Of a stretch of 64,000 nucleotides of DNA, positions 1-7,664 are shown in pieces (positions within the stretch are counted from its first letter, which is position 1; each line of letters opens with the position of its first letter). The translations under genes and the position numbers were made by a program. Under the pieces are notes generated by a model, which was given only the letters and a program-made list of their open reading frames with translations, was not told where the DNA came from and did not search any database. The DNA is from an uncultured Bacilli bacterium (GTDB lineage: Bacteria; Bacillota_I; Bacilli_A; RF39; UBA660): the NCBI GenBank assembly GCA_934122395.1, contig CAKOWQ010000001.1, positions 496,001 through 560,000 on the forward strand, read 5' to 3'.

Positions 1-739
1 ATAAGCTATATTTTTCTACGTTTTCGTAAATTCTTCCTTTTTTACGCATTCCTGCTGTATCTATTACTACAAATTCTTCTTTTTGATAAGTAAGAACTGT
101 ATCTATTGCGTCTCTTGTAGTACCTGCGACATTACTTACTATTACACGTTCTTCATTTAACATTGCATTAATTAGACTACTTTTTCCTACATTTGGCCTA
201 CCAATAACAGAAAACTTTAAACGTTTATCTTCTTTTTCTTCTTTTTCATTGAATTCTTTTGTTACTTCATCCATTAGTTCCATAAAACCAATTCCATGTT
301 CACCACTGATTGGAATATATATATCAAAACCTAATTCATAAAAATCATAGATATGATCATTAGCTTTTTTATTATCTACTTTATTAATAGCAACAATTAC
401 TTTTTTGTTACTTTTTCTTAAGATATCTCTTACTACCAAATCATTCGATGTAAGTCCTTCTTTACCATCTACAACGAAGATAACAACATCACTTTCATTA
501 ATAGCAATTTCTGCTTGCATTTTAATTTCATCGTTAAACTTTTCTAAGGAAGTATCTATACCACCTGTATCAATAACATTAAAACGATAATTTTTATAAG
601 TAGCTTCACTATAAATTCTATCTCTAGTAACACCTGGAGTATCTTCTATTATTGATATTTTTTTACCTACTATTTTATTAAAAATTGTACTTTTACCTAC
701 ATTTGGTCTACCTACTAAGGCAACTACTGGTATTTTCAT
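1..739 (-). CDS. der: GTPase Der (EngA), partial, C-terminus beyond left edge
   Basis: Ribosome-assembly GTPase with two tandem G domains that acts in 50S subunit maturation. Reading leftward from the ATG at 739, the protein opens with a G1 motif GRPNVGKS, then DTGG (G3) and NKVD (G4). A second domain starts with another GRPNVGKSS and DTAGMR. About 246 codons are visible and the frame is still open at base 1, so the second G4 motif and the KH-like domain are missing. The start is set by AGGAAGTGATAAA just upstream. It is the last visible gene of a long minus-strand run, and a terminator separates it from the gene at 790. The two-domain pattern makes the assignment very secure. Confidence 0.96.
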   Translation of the reverse strand, partial: MKIPVVALVGRPNVGKSTIFNKIVGKKISIIEDTPGVTRDRIYSEATYKNYRFNVIDTGGIDTSLEKFNDEIKMQAEIAINESDVVIFVVDGKEGLTSNDLVVRDILRKSNKKVIVAINKVDNKKANDHIYDFYELGFDIYIPISGEHGIGFMELMDEVTKEFNEKEEKEDKRLKFSVIGRPNVGKSSLINAMLNEERVIVSNVAGTTRDAIDTVLTYQKEEFVVIDTAGMRKKGRIYENVEKYSL

Positions 740-761
740 TTTATCACTTCCTTATCTTAAT

Positions 762-785
762 AAAACGGTGAATTATCACCGTAAT
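762..785 (-). terminator. Intrinsic terminator between the 790 gene and der
   Basis: A 7-bp perfect stem (ACGGTGA/TCACCGT, 765-771 with 776-782) has a 4-nt loop and is followed on the minus strand by TTTTATT. It lies directly after the stop of the 790-1164 gene and before the der ribosome binding site. Confidence 0.7.
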
Positions 786-789
786 ATTT

Positions 790-1164
790 TTATTTCATTA
801 ATTTTATTAATTGGTTTTGAACTTCTGTTCTTATCATTTGATAATTTGGTTCAGTTCCACCTAAAGATGCTTGATAACTAATATATTGTCTTAAAAGGCG
901 GCAATAACATTCACTAGTTAAAGCTCCTATTTCTCTTAAATTTAAATTATATATCATCACATTGTTTAAGTTTGCTTTACAGTCTCCTAATTTTTTACCT
1001 CTATAATTAATTTTTTCTATTTCTCTAGCAGATATTTTAATTGAAGATCTATCTGGGCATTCTTGAACTAGTTCTATTCCACTTGGAAATCTTCCACCTT
1101 CAGCAATTATTACTTTAGGTATTCCAGAATTGTTTTCTAATACTATTTTTCCTAATCTACTCAT
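790..1164 (-). CDS. Conserved-looking hypothetical protein, 124 aa
   Basis: I do not recognise this family. The product is soluble with no signal peptide or membrane segment. It has a basic N-terminal half and a C-terminal helical part (around residues 75-124) with two cysteines close together (SECYC). The start at 1164 has a strong ribosome binding site (GGGGAAGG). The gene has its own very strong promoter just upstream (1191-1219) and its own terminator, so it is a monocistronic unit placed between der and another hypothetical gene. No function is assigned. Confidence 0.75.
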   Translation of the reverse strand: MSRLGKIVLENNSGIPKVIIAEGGRFPSGIELVQECPDRSSIKISAREIEKINYRGKKLGDCKANLNNVMIYNLNLREIGALTSECYCRLLRQYISYQASLGGTEPNYQMIRTEVQNQLIKLMK

Positions 1165-1181
1165 ATGCCTTCCCCCTATAA

Positions 1182-1232
1182 ACAGTGGTAATTATAACAT
1201 ATTTACACTATTATGTCAAATTATGCCACTGT
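1182..1232 (-). promoter_or_regulatory. Consensus sigma-A promoter flanked by inverted repeat
   Basis: On the minus strand, TTGACA (1214-1219), a 17-bp spacer and TATAAT (1191-1196) match the housekeeping consensus at all 12 positions. The promoter is bracketed by the perfect inverted repeat ACAGTGG/CCACTGT (1182-1188 and 1226-1232). It drives the 790-1164 gene, and its -35 box lies inside the last codons of the upstream gene. The flanking repeat could be an operator; that is inference. Confidence 0.8.
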
Positions 1233-1675
1233 CTTTTAACCTCTAAGAGGTCATCGCCATAAATAATATTAGCAAATTCTATTAAGTGATATTTATCTTT
1301 TTTATTAATTTCGTTTACATTTAAATAGAAATAATTATTTAGGTACTTGATATTATTATATTTCTTTATCAATTCGTATCTAGAAAACTTTATATACATT
1401 TCTTCTTCATTATGAACAATTATTCTTAAATCAATACTTTTACTTAAATAGCTATCTATGTTTTTTATTTCTAAAATTAATCCTATATTATTGATTGGAT
1501 AAACATGTACTTCATAAAATCCTTCTAAGATTATATCATATACTTTTTTGATTTTAACTATAATTGATTTTATATTATTACTTAAATCTTCTTTATTATT
1601 GATATCTATTTGTTTAATATAATCATCATTAATAAATATTTTGTAACTATCTTCATCTAAAATCTCAAGTTTCAT
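1211..1675 (-). CDS. Hypothetical protein, 154 aa
   Basis: Unrecognised. The product is acidic, rich in Ile, Lys and Asn, cytosolic by appearance and without motifs I can name. The ATG at 1675 is preceded by AGGTGATAAA, a good ribosome binding site. Its 3' end overlaps the strong promoter of the next gene. Length and composition are like the surrounding chromosome, with no sign of transfer. A role cannot be inferred from the neighbours. Confidence 0.65.
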   Translation of the reverse strand: MKLEILDEDSYKIFINDDYIKQIDINNKEDLSNNIKSIIVKIKKVYDIILEGFYEVHVYPINNIGLILEIKNIDSYLSKSIDLRIIVHNEEEMYIKFSRYELIKKYNNIKYLNNYFYLNVNEINKKDKYHLIEFANIIYGDDLLEVKRQWHNLT

Positions 1676-1720
1676 TTTATCACCTACTGTATATTATGTA
1701 TTAGTAAAATATTGGCAATA

Positions 1721-1747
1721 AAAAAACTAATACATAATGTATTAGTT
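1721..1747 (-). terminator. Intrinsic terminator of the 1748-3181 gene
   Basis: An 11-bp perfect palindrome (1725-1735 with 1737-1747; arm AACTAATACAT) is followed on the minus strand by TTTTTTTATTG. It starts at the base next to the stop codon. Confidence 0.8.
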
Positions 1748-3181
1748 CTATGATGTTTTTACTACATAAGGTGATGAACTAGTTCCAGTACCACTAGATA
1801 CTTCTATATCGCCTTTTAGATTTACTACGAAACGTATACCTAATGATTCAGTTACATCAGCACTATTTATTCCACCACCGGAATTTGCTTTGTATACCTT
1901 AGCACCGCTATCATACATAGCTGGTGTCATTGTCCAAAAATCAGTTCCATTATCCATATAATATGAACCATTTGGAGTATAACCACCTGCATATATTACT
2001 TCATCAGCTGTTATTAAGCCAACTAAATTTGCTAGCGCTTTGTTTCCCGTTGTACCAGTACTTGTTGTATATAAATCATTTGAGTTTGGACAATTAAACT
2101 GTGGCATCTTATTACCAATACTCCTAGATACAAATCCATAATGCGTATTATCAGTACCTAATCCTGTATTTTTAATACCAGTACCAAAAATATCGGCAAT
2201 TGATCTATCTCCGCAGAATCCCGAATCAACTAAATAATTTCTATTTGCAGCACTTATTAAAGTTTTAAACATCGAATCAACTGTTGTCTTAACAGTACTT
2301 GAATTAGTATTTGCATGTGTTAAATCATATGTAGTTGATGCAGCCGTTCCATACATATATCCTACATATGCATTATCATTAGATGAAGTATTAAATTTTG
2401 ATCCTATCAGAGTATCCTGCGTAATTAATCTTATTGACCCATCTTCATTTATTCTTACTATTCGCCATGTTAATCCAGCAAAACTTACATAGTTGTTAGT
2501 TACAGCTCCACTAAAGTAATATGTTGGACGATTATTTTGTGTATTAGTGTTTGTATAATATAGCCCCGCCTCATTTATAAGTGCAAAATTAATGTTTGTA
2601 TCAGCCTTAGGAGTATTATTTTTTAATATTAATCCACTTAAACGTGTTGTTTTAAAATCAATGTCTTCTGATGTTATAGTTTGTCCAGTATCTTGTACAC
2701 AGGTAACATCTATTGTTAGAAGTTTTGATGTATCAGTAGGCTGACTAGTAAAATTACTATCATATTCTATTTTGATTGTTATTGTTTTAGTATCACCAGC
2801 AGCTAATTTATCCCCTTTTTTTATTCCATTAATTGTATATATAATTGCATTAGAACCATCTGCTGTAGCATCTATTGCGCTAATTATTGCATCAATATTT
2901 CCATCGTTTTTTAAAGTTAATGTATATGTAATAGAATCTCCTGGCAATTGTAAATTTGTATCCATTGTTGCGGTTGTATCCGTATAAGTAGGCTCTGCAT
3001 TAACACTAGCACTACCAACTATTGTGCCTGTAGTAATATTAGTGAAATGAACATTCCATTTACCACTTATTCCTACCGAACCATTTATCTTCAAAGTAGT
3101 TGAAAAAGCGGCATATCCTATTGCCATAAATAATATTGCTATACACATAACTAATATAATTAAGCTCTTCTTTCTATTCAT
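1748..3181 (-). CDS. Secreted/surface protein with SipW/TasA-type N-terminus, 477 aa
   Basis: The N-terminus has a short basic stretch, a hydrophobic segment (about residues 6-24) and then GYAAFSTTLKINGSV. This resembles the export region of TasA/camelysin-like proteins processed by SipW-type signal peptidases. A beta-rich segment (about 30-165) follows, then a Thr/Ser/Asn-rich C-terminal domain. The end reads SSGTGTSSSPYVV, a tail I associate with extracellular proteins of uncultured gut Bacilli. There is no LPXTG motif. The ATG is preceded by GGAGTTGATATT. The gene is monocistronic with a strong terminator. Exposure outside the cell is well supported; biofilm or adhesion function is inference. 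Confidence 0.7.
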   Translation of the reverse strand: MNRKKSLIILVMCIAILFMAIGYAAFSTTLKINGSVGISGKWNVHFTNITTGTIVGSASVNAEPTYTDTTATMDTNLQLPGDSITYTLTLKNDGNIDAIISAIDATADGSNAIIYTINGIKKGDKLAAGDTKTITIKIEYDSNFTSQPTDTSKLLTIDVTCVQDTGQTITSEDIDFKTTRLSGLILKNNTPKADTNINFALINEAGLYYTNTNTQNNRPTYYFSGAVTNNYVSFAGLTWRIVRINEDGSIRLITQDTLIGSKFNTSSNDNAYVGYMYGTAASTTYDLTHANTNSSTVKTTVDSMFKTLISAANRNYLVDSGFCGDRSIADIFGTGIKNTGLGTDNTHYGFVSRSIGNKMPQFNCPNSNDLYTTSTGTTGNKALANLVGLITADEVIYAGGYTPNGSYYMDNGTDFWTMTPAMYDSGAKVYKANSGGGINSADVTESLGIRFVVNLKGDIEVSSGTGTSSSPYVVKTS

Positions 3182-3245
3182 AATATCAACTCCGTATAAT
3201 CTACCATATAATTATTATACCCTCTTTATCTATAAAATGACAAGA

Positions 3246-3267
3246 AAAAAGCAACATTTTTGTTGCT
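3246..3267 (-). terminator. Intrinsic terminator after engB
   Basis: The stem AGCAACA/TGTTGCT has a short T-rich loop and is followed on the minus strand by TTTTTTCTTG. It ends at the base next to the engB stop codon. Confidence 0.8.
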
Positions 3268-3861
3268 CTACATTACTTCAATTGTTAAATCTTCAATTTT
3301 CTTAACAATTTCATCTCTACCTAGCTTAGTAACACTTGAAAATAACACTATGTCATCACCCATTACTAAATCTAGCGAATCTGTAAGTTGTTTATAATTA
3401 GCATCTTTTTTACTTGAATTAACTTTATCAACTTTAGTTGCTACAATTGTTACTGGTACATGGTAATACTTAAGAAAATTATACATTAATAAATCATCTT
3501 CGGTTGGTTTATGTCTAAAATCTACTAACATGAATACTCTTTTTAATTCATTTCTCTTTTCTAAGTATTCTTCTATCATTAAACCAAATTTCTTTTGTTG
3601 TTCTTTACTTGTTAGTGCATATCCATATCCAGGAACATCAACTAAATAAAATGCATTATTAACATTATAAAAGTTTAAAGTTTGAGTCTTACCAGGAGTA
3701 GCTGATACTCTTGCTAAATTCTTTCTATTAACAATAGTATTTATAAAGCTACTTTTTCCTACATTACTTCTTCCAACAAGTAAAAATTCCGGTTTTCCCT
3801 CAGTTGGATACTGACTTCTTCTAACTGCACTGATAAATAAATCAACACTATTAATTTTCAT
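3268..3861 (-). CDS. ysxC: Ribosome biogenesis GTPase YsxC/EngB
   Basis: Essential small GTPase (197 aa, the usual length) needed for late 50S subunit assembly. It shows G1 GRSNVGKS (about residues 31-38), the switch segment SATPGKTQTLNFY, G3 DVPGYGYA and G4 TKVD. The ATG at 3861 has GGGTGATATAA upstream. The first 11 bp overlap the end of the nrnA-like gene, indicating translational coupling. A terminator follows immediately. Identity is unambiguous from the motifs. Confidence 0.96.
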   Translation of the reverse strand: MKINSVDLFISAVRRSQYPTEGKPEFLLVGRSNVGKSSFINTIVNRKNLARVSATPGKTQTLNFYNVNNAFYLVDVPGYGYALTSKEQQKKFGLMIEEYLEKRNELKRVFMLVDFRHKPTEDDLLMYNFLKYYHVPVTIVATKVDKVNSSKKDANYKQLTDSLDLVMGDDIVLFSSVTKLGRDEIVKKIEDLTIEVM

Positions 3862-4810
3862 TTATATCACCCATGTTTTCTATATAAATTTTACAAGCTT
3901 CATCTAACTCTTCTAATAAAGAATCGGCTTCTTCCATACTAGATACTCTAGCACCACTTGCTAAATGATGACCACCACCATTATATTTTTCAGCTATATG
4001 ATTAATAATAGGCCCTCTCGATCTAATATTTAATTTAATCAAATTGTTTTTAACATCCTCAGATATTGTTACCCACACCAAAACTTCCTCAATATAGTTA
4101 AAATTATTAATTAAATTTCCTGCTGAACCAGAATCAACCCCATATTTATTCATAGTATCATTAGTAATTTTCACACTAGCTAGGCCATTATCAGTTACTT
4201 TAAAGTTTTCAGCAATATATCCTTGTAATCTTATTTCACTTAGTGGTCTCATAAATATATCTTTGTATAAGTCTGGCATATTGATAGGATATTCTTTTAA
4301 TAATTCAGACATAGTTCCAAAAGTTTCAGTTCCGGAATTAAATAAAAATCTATTTGTATCTGACACTATTCCTAATATTATTGTTCTTGCTATATCAATA
4401 TCTAATTTTAATGGAGTATGTTTTATTAATCTATATATTAATTCTGATGCACTACTTGCCGTATCATCAATGTATTCTACGTTGGCATATTTTTCAATAA
4501 AAGGATGATGATCTATTTTAATATAGTTATCAAATCCATCAAATTTGCTAATATCGATTCTTCTTTTATCAGGAGTATCAACTACTATTAATAATGCATT
4601 TTCTAATTCTTCCATTTTATCTAATTTTGGAAAGTAATTAAACTTTGCACTACTTCCACCTACTGCTAAAACATGTTTTTGAGGGAAAGTTTTCTTAATT
4701 GAATCTCTTAATGAAAGTTGACTAGCTAATGCATCTGGATCTACTCCAATATGTCTTGCTATAACGATATTATCATATTTTTTTATTTCTTTATAAATAT
4801 CCTTTAACAT
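3851..4810 (-). CDS. nrnA: DHH-family phosphoesterase, NrnA-type oligoribonuclease/pAp phosphatase
   Basis: Cytosolic bifunctional enzyme that degrades nano-RNA and dephosphorylates 3'-phosphoadenosine 5'-phosphate. Residues visible in order are the metal-binding N-terminal motif HIGVDPDALAS (about 20-30), VVDTPD, the signature DHHP (about residue 101) and the C-terminal DHHA1 substrate loop GGGHHLASGA. Length (319 aa) is typical. It sits 8 bp downstream of ackA and overlaps engB, so ackA, nrnA and engB probably share a transcript. The start is backed by GGAAATAAT. DHH phosphodiesterases for cyclic dinucleotides are longer and membrane-bound, so NrnA fits better. Confidence 0.9.
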   Translation of the reverse strand: MLKDIYKEIKKYDNIVIARHIGVDPDALASQLSLRDSIKKTFPQKHVLAVGGSSAKFNYFPKLDKMEELENALLIVVDTPDKRRIDISKFDGFDNYIKIDHHPFIEKYANVEYIDDTASSASELIYRLIKHTPLKLDIDIARTIILGIVSDTNRFLFNSGTETFGTMSELLKEYPINMPDLYKDIFMRPLSEIRLQGYIAENFKVTDNGLASVKITNDTMNKYGVDSGSAGNLINNFNYIEEVLVWVTISEDVKNNLIKLNIRSRGPIINHIAEKYNGGGHHLASGARVSSMEEADSLLEELDEACKIYIENMGDINEN

Positions 4811-4818
4811 ATTATTTC

Positions 4819-6000
4819 CTATCTATTTATAATTTCTAAAGTATCTAATGCAATCATTAATTCTTCATTAGTAGGTACAACGTATACTAGACTGCTAGAG
4901 TCTTTACTACTTATTTTTGCAAGTTTTCCACGAGTATTATTTGCTTCTAAGTCAAGTTTAATTCCTAATACTCCTAATTTTTCAATTACTGCTCTTCTAG
5001 TATCCGCACTATTTTCACCAATTCCTGCTGTAAAACATATTACATCTACTCCGCCTAATTCAACATAGTATTGAGCAATATATTTAACAACTGATCTTAC
5101 AAACATTTCTTGGGCTAAAACGCAGTTTTCTTTTCCTTCTTTACAACCATCTTCAATATCTCTTGAATCACTACTTAATTGACTTATTCCTAAAAGACCT
5201 GATTTTTTATTAAAATCGTTTAATATTTCACCAGCACTTTTACCTTCTTTTTCCATTAAATATGGAATTACTGAACAATCCACATCACCAGTTCTAGTTC
5301 CCATAACAATTCCTGCAAGTGGCGTAAATCCCATTGATGTATTAACACATTTACCATCTTTTATAGCAGTTACACTTCCACCGTTTCCTAAGTGACAGCT
5401 GATAATCTTCAAATCATCTCTTCCCAATTCTTCACTAATTTTTTTGGTTATATATCTATGTGAAGTACCATGGAATCCATATTTTCTTACTTTATACTTT
5501 GTATACCATTCATATGGTAATGCATATAAGTAATTTTCTTTATCCATTGTTTGATGGAAAGCTGTATCAAATACTACAACCATAGGTGTTTTTGGTAATA
5601 CTTCTTTGAAAGCCTTTATTCCTAAATAGTGTGCTGTATTATGTAATGGTGCTAAGTCACTAAGTTTTAGAATATCTTCTGCTACTTTATTAGTAACCAT
5701 AACTGATTCAGTATACTCAGAACCGCCATGTACTATTCTATGTCCTATTCCATCGATTTCTTCTAAATTATCAATTATTTTTAATTCAATAAGTTTGTTT
5801 AATAATATCTTAACAGCATCAGTGTGATCCTTAAGTTCAGCTTGTTCTTTGATTTTAAAATCTTGATACTTTATTGTATATTGACTTCCTTCAATACCAA
5901 TACGTTCAAATAATCCTGATACTAGTACTTCTTTAGTATCCATTTCGAATAAGCTAAATTTTAAGGAACTACTTCCTGCATTAATTGACATTATCTTCAT
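4819..6000 (-). CDS. ackA: Acetate kinase
   Basis: Converts acetyl phosphate and ADP to acetate and ATP, the energy-yielding end of fermentation. The protein is 393 aa, within the normal range. Signatures seen are the N-terminal NAGSSSLKF (ASKHA phosphate loop), HRIVHGG, FDTAFHQTM, GFHGTSHRY, SCHLGNGGS, GTRTGDVD and FTAGIGENS. The start at 6000 has AGAGGGATATTT upstream. No phosphotransacetylase gene is adjacent in this window. A fair sigma-A promoter lies at 6026-6054. It probably leads an ackA-nrnA-engB operon. Confidence 0.97.
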   Translation of the reverse strand: MKIMSINAGSSSLKFSLFEMDTKEVLVSGLFERIGIEGSQYTIKYQDFKIKEQAELKDHTDAVKILLNKLIELKIIDNLEEIDGIGHRIVHGGSEYTESVMVTNKVAEDILKLSDLAPLHNTAHYLGIKAFKEVLPKTPMVVVFDTAFHQTMDKENYLYALPYEWYTKYKVRKYGFHGTSHRYITKKISEELGRDDLKIISCHLGNGGSVTAIKDGKCVNTSMGFTPLAGIVMGTRTGDVDCSVIPYLMEKEGKSAGEILNDFNKKSGLLGISQLSSDSRDIEDGCKEGKENCVLAQEMFVRSVVKYIAQYYVELGGVDVICFTAGIGENSADTRRAVIEKLGVLGIKLDLEANNTRGKLAKISSKDSSSLVYVVPTNEELMIALDTLEIINR

Positions 6001-6025
6001 AAATATCCCTCTTTCTAATAAGAAT

Positions 6026-6054
6026 ATTTTAACATAGAACTATAATTTGAACAA
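6026..6054 (-). promoter_or_regulatory. Probable sigma-A promoter of ackA
   Basis: On the minus strand, TTGTTC (6049-6054), a 17-bp spacer and TAAAAT (6026-6031) lie about 25 bp upstream of the ackA start codon. The -10 matches at five of six positions; the -35 is weak. Confidence 0.45.
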
Positions 6055-6071
6055 CTTTTTTTCCATAAAAC

Positions 6072-6104
6072 AAAAACTATCAATATTTAGCATTGATAGT
6101 TTTT
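6072..6104 (-). terminator. Intrinsic terminator after the spore protein gene
   Basis: A 13-bp stem (6072-6084 with 6092-6104) has a 7-nt loop. On the minus strand its distal end is a T-run followed by GTTTTATGG. It isolates the spore protein gene from ackA. Confidence 0.75.
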
Positions 6105-6120
6105 AATTAATTTATATTAA

Positions 6121-6333
6121 TTAGAAGTTATTGTTATAACCTGAGCTGATTTGGTTCATACCGCTACGAACTAATCTCTTTGTAATTTCACCACCAACTG
6201 ATCCGTTAGCACGTGAAGTTGTATCTGGTCCTAAGTTAACACCAAATTCATTCGCTATTTCATATTTCATTTTATCGATAGCTTGTTTTGCACCAGGAAC
6301 GTGCATTTTCATTGAATCTTTGTTACCGTTCAT
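6121..6333 (-). CDS. Alpha/beta-type small acid-soluble spore protein
   Basis: DNA-binding protein that coats and protects the chromosome of dormant spores and is degraded by the GPR protease on germination. From the ATG at 6333 it is 70 aa. It carries the family core [19 protein letters not shown], which includes the GPR cleavage context EIA, then [22 protein letters not shown], the second conserved DNA-contact helix. GTG at 6342 is in frame, but GGAGGTGAAAAAG places the start at ATG 6333. A sigma-G promoter lies upstream and a terminator downstream. It is strong evidence that the host forms spores. Confidence 0.95.
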   Translation of the reverse strand: MNGNKDSMKMHVPGAKQAIDKMKYEIANEFGVNLGPDTTSRANGSVGGEITKRLVRSGMNQISSGYNNNF

Positions 6334-6356
6334 CTTTTTCACCTCCTATACATTTA

Positions 6357-6385
6357 TAGAATGTGAAAAATTTAACAATTCATAC
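6357..6385 (-). promoter_or_regulatory. Sigma-G (forespore) promoter of the SASP gene
   Basis: On the minus strand, GTATG (6381-6385), a 17-bp spacer and CATTCTA (6357-6363) fit the published sigma-G consensus GHATR-N17/18-CATNHTA at every defined position. It lies 24 bp upstream of the SASP start codon, as expected for a late forespore gene. Confidence 0.75.
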
Positions 6386-6409
6386 GTTTTTTAGATTGGT
6401 AAAATATAC

Positions 6410-7600
6410 CTATAGAATCGATGAATATTTCTTATCATTTTGGACATCATTAATTTCTATTATTAATCTATTCTTTATTGCTTCATCTATTTTTTTTTCA
6501 TAATTAAATGTTTCTTCATATTTTATAGCATCACTTAAATTAGGATTAATTACTGGATGTTTTGGTACAAATATAGTACAACAATCTTCGTAAGGTAAAA
6601 TACTTATATCGTATGTATCTATTTTTTTAGCAATATCTATTATTTCCAATTTATCCAAGCATGCTACTGGACGAATTACTGGTAAATTAGTAACATTATT
6701 TATTACTTGCATGCTTGTTAATGTTTGACTTGCTACTTGTCCAATTGATTCTCCATTAACTATTACTTGTGCTTTATTTATTTTTACAAGTTTTTCCATT
6801 ATACGATACATCATTCTGCGCATAATAGTAATACAATATGTTGAATCTATATTCTTATAAATAGATTCTTGGATATCAGTAAATGGAATTACATGTAATT
6901 TTATTTTGTTAGTATATTTTGAAAGTTTTTTAGCTAATTCTATTACTTTATTTCTTGCTTCAATGCTAGTATGGGGAATTGCTTCAAAATATACTGCATC
7001 AATAGTCATACCACGTTTTAAAGCAAGGTATCCTGCTACTGGTGAATCAATACCACCAGATAACATTAACATTCCTTTTCCTAATGTCCCATTAGGATAT
7101 CCACCTAAACCTTTGTATTCATTAGTATATATATACGTAAAATGTTCTCTTATTTCGATGTGCAATAATATATCTGGATTATGAACATCTACTTTTTTAT
7201 TTTGAATATCCTTTAAGATTAATCCACCTATTTGTCTTGAAAAGTCTAAACTAGGAATTGGAAAATTTTTATCACTTCTTTTAGTTTCTACTTTAAAAGT
7301 ATTAAACTTTTCTTTAGACATAATATTAATTACATTTTCTTTAATTAAATCAATATCAGTATCAATTTTATATGCAACTAAATATTCATGAATTCCAAAT
7401 ATATTATTTACTTTATCTAGAATAGTATTTAACTCTTTACCATCAAATTCTATATACATTCTAGAAATATCTTTATATATATTAACATTATTATCTTTTA
7501 ATTTATTTTTAATATTTTTATATAGTGTACCTATAAAAAAGTTAATATTTCCTTTTTTAGTAGATAATTCACCATATTTAATCATTATTACTCTTTCCAT
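6410..7600 (-). CDS. thiI: tRNA 4-thiouridine sulfurtransferase ThiI
   Basis: Adenylates U8 of tRNA and transfers sulfur; in many bacteria it also serves thiamine thiazole synthesis. It has an N-terminal ferredoxin-like/THUMP region (about residues 1-165) and a PP-loop MLSGGIDSPVAGYLALKRG (about 180-200). It ends at 396 aa without a C-terminal rhodanese domain, like the short Bacillus form. The frame is open to a TTG at 7639, but AGTAGGACATACT places the start at ATG 7600 (MERVIMIKYGELS). No adjacent cysteine desulfurase is seen. It follows the LTA-synthase-like gene after a terminator. Confidence 0.94.
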   Translation of the reverse strand: MERVIMIKYGELSTKKGNINFFIGTLYKNIKNKLKDNNVNIYKDISRMYIEFDGKELNTILDKVNNIFGIHEYLVAYKIDTDIDLIKENVINIMSKEKFNTFKVETKRSDKNFPIPSLDFSRQIGGLILKDIQNKKVDVHNPDILLHIEIREHFTYIYTNEYKGLGGYPNGTLGKGMLMLSGGIDSPVAGYLALKRGMTIDAVYFEAIPHTSIEARNKVIELAKKLSKYTNKIKLHVIPFTDIQESIYKNIDSTYCITIMRRMMYRIMEKLVKINKAQVIVNGESIGQVASQTLTSMQVINNVTNLPVIRPVACLDKLEIIDIAKKIDTYDISILPYEDCCTIFVPKHPVINPNLSDAIKYEETFNYEKKIDEAIKNRLIIEINDVQNDKKYSSIL

Positions 7601-7639
7601 AGTATGTCCTACTTTCTTAAATTTATTTGTTATTATCAA

Positions 7640-7664
7640 AAAATAGGTATTAAATACCTATTTT
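7640..7664 (-). terminator. Intrinsic terminator overlapping the ltaS-like stop
   Basis: A 12-bp perfect stem (7640-7651 with 7653-7664; arm AAAATAGGTATT) includes the last codons and stop of the upstream gene, followed on the minus strand by TTTTTTGA. It also touches the leader of thiI, so it may limit read-through into thiI. Confidence 0.7.

Noticed and set aside
405..590. Plus-strand open frame in der
   Set aside because: Shadow of the der coding region; composition follows the opposite strand. The same applies to other frames antisense to clear genes, such as 2772-2987, 4263-4508, 6906-7184 and 61424-61708.
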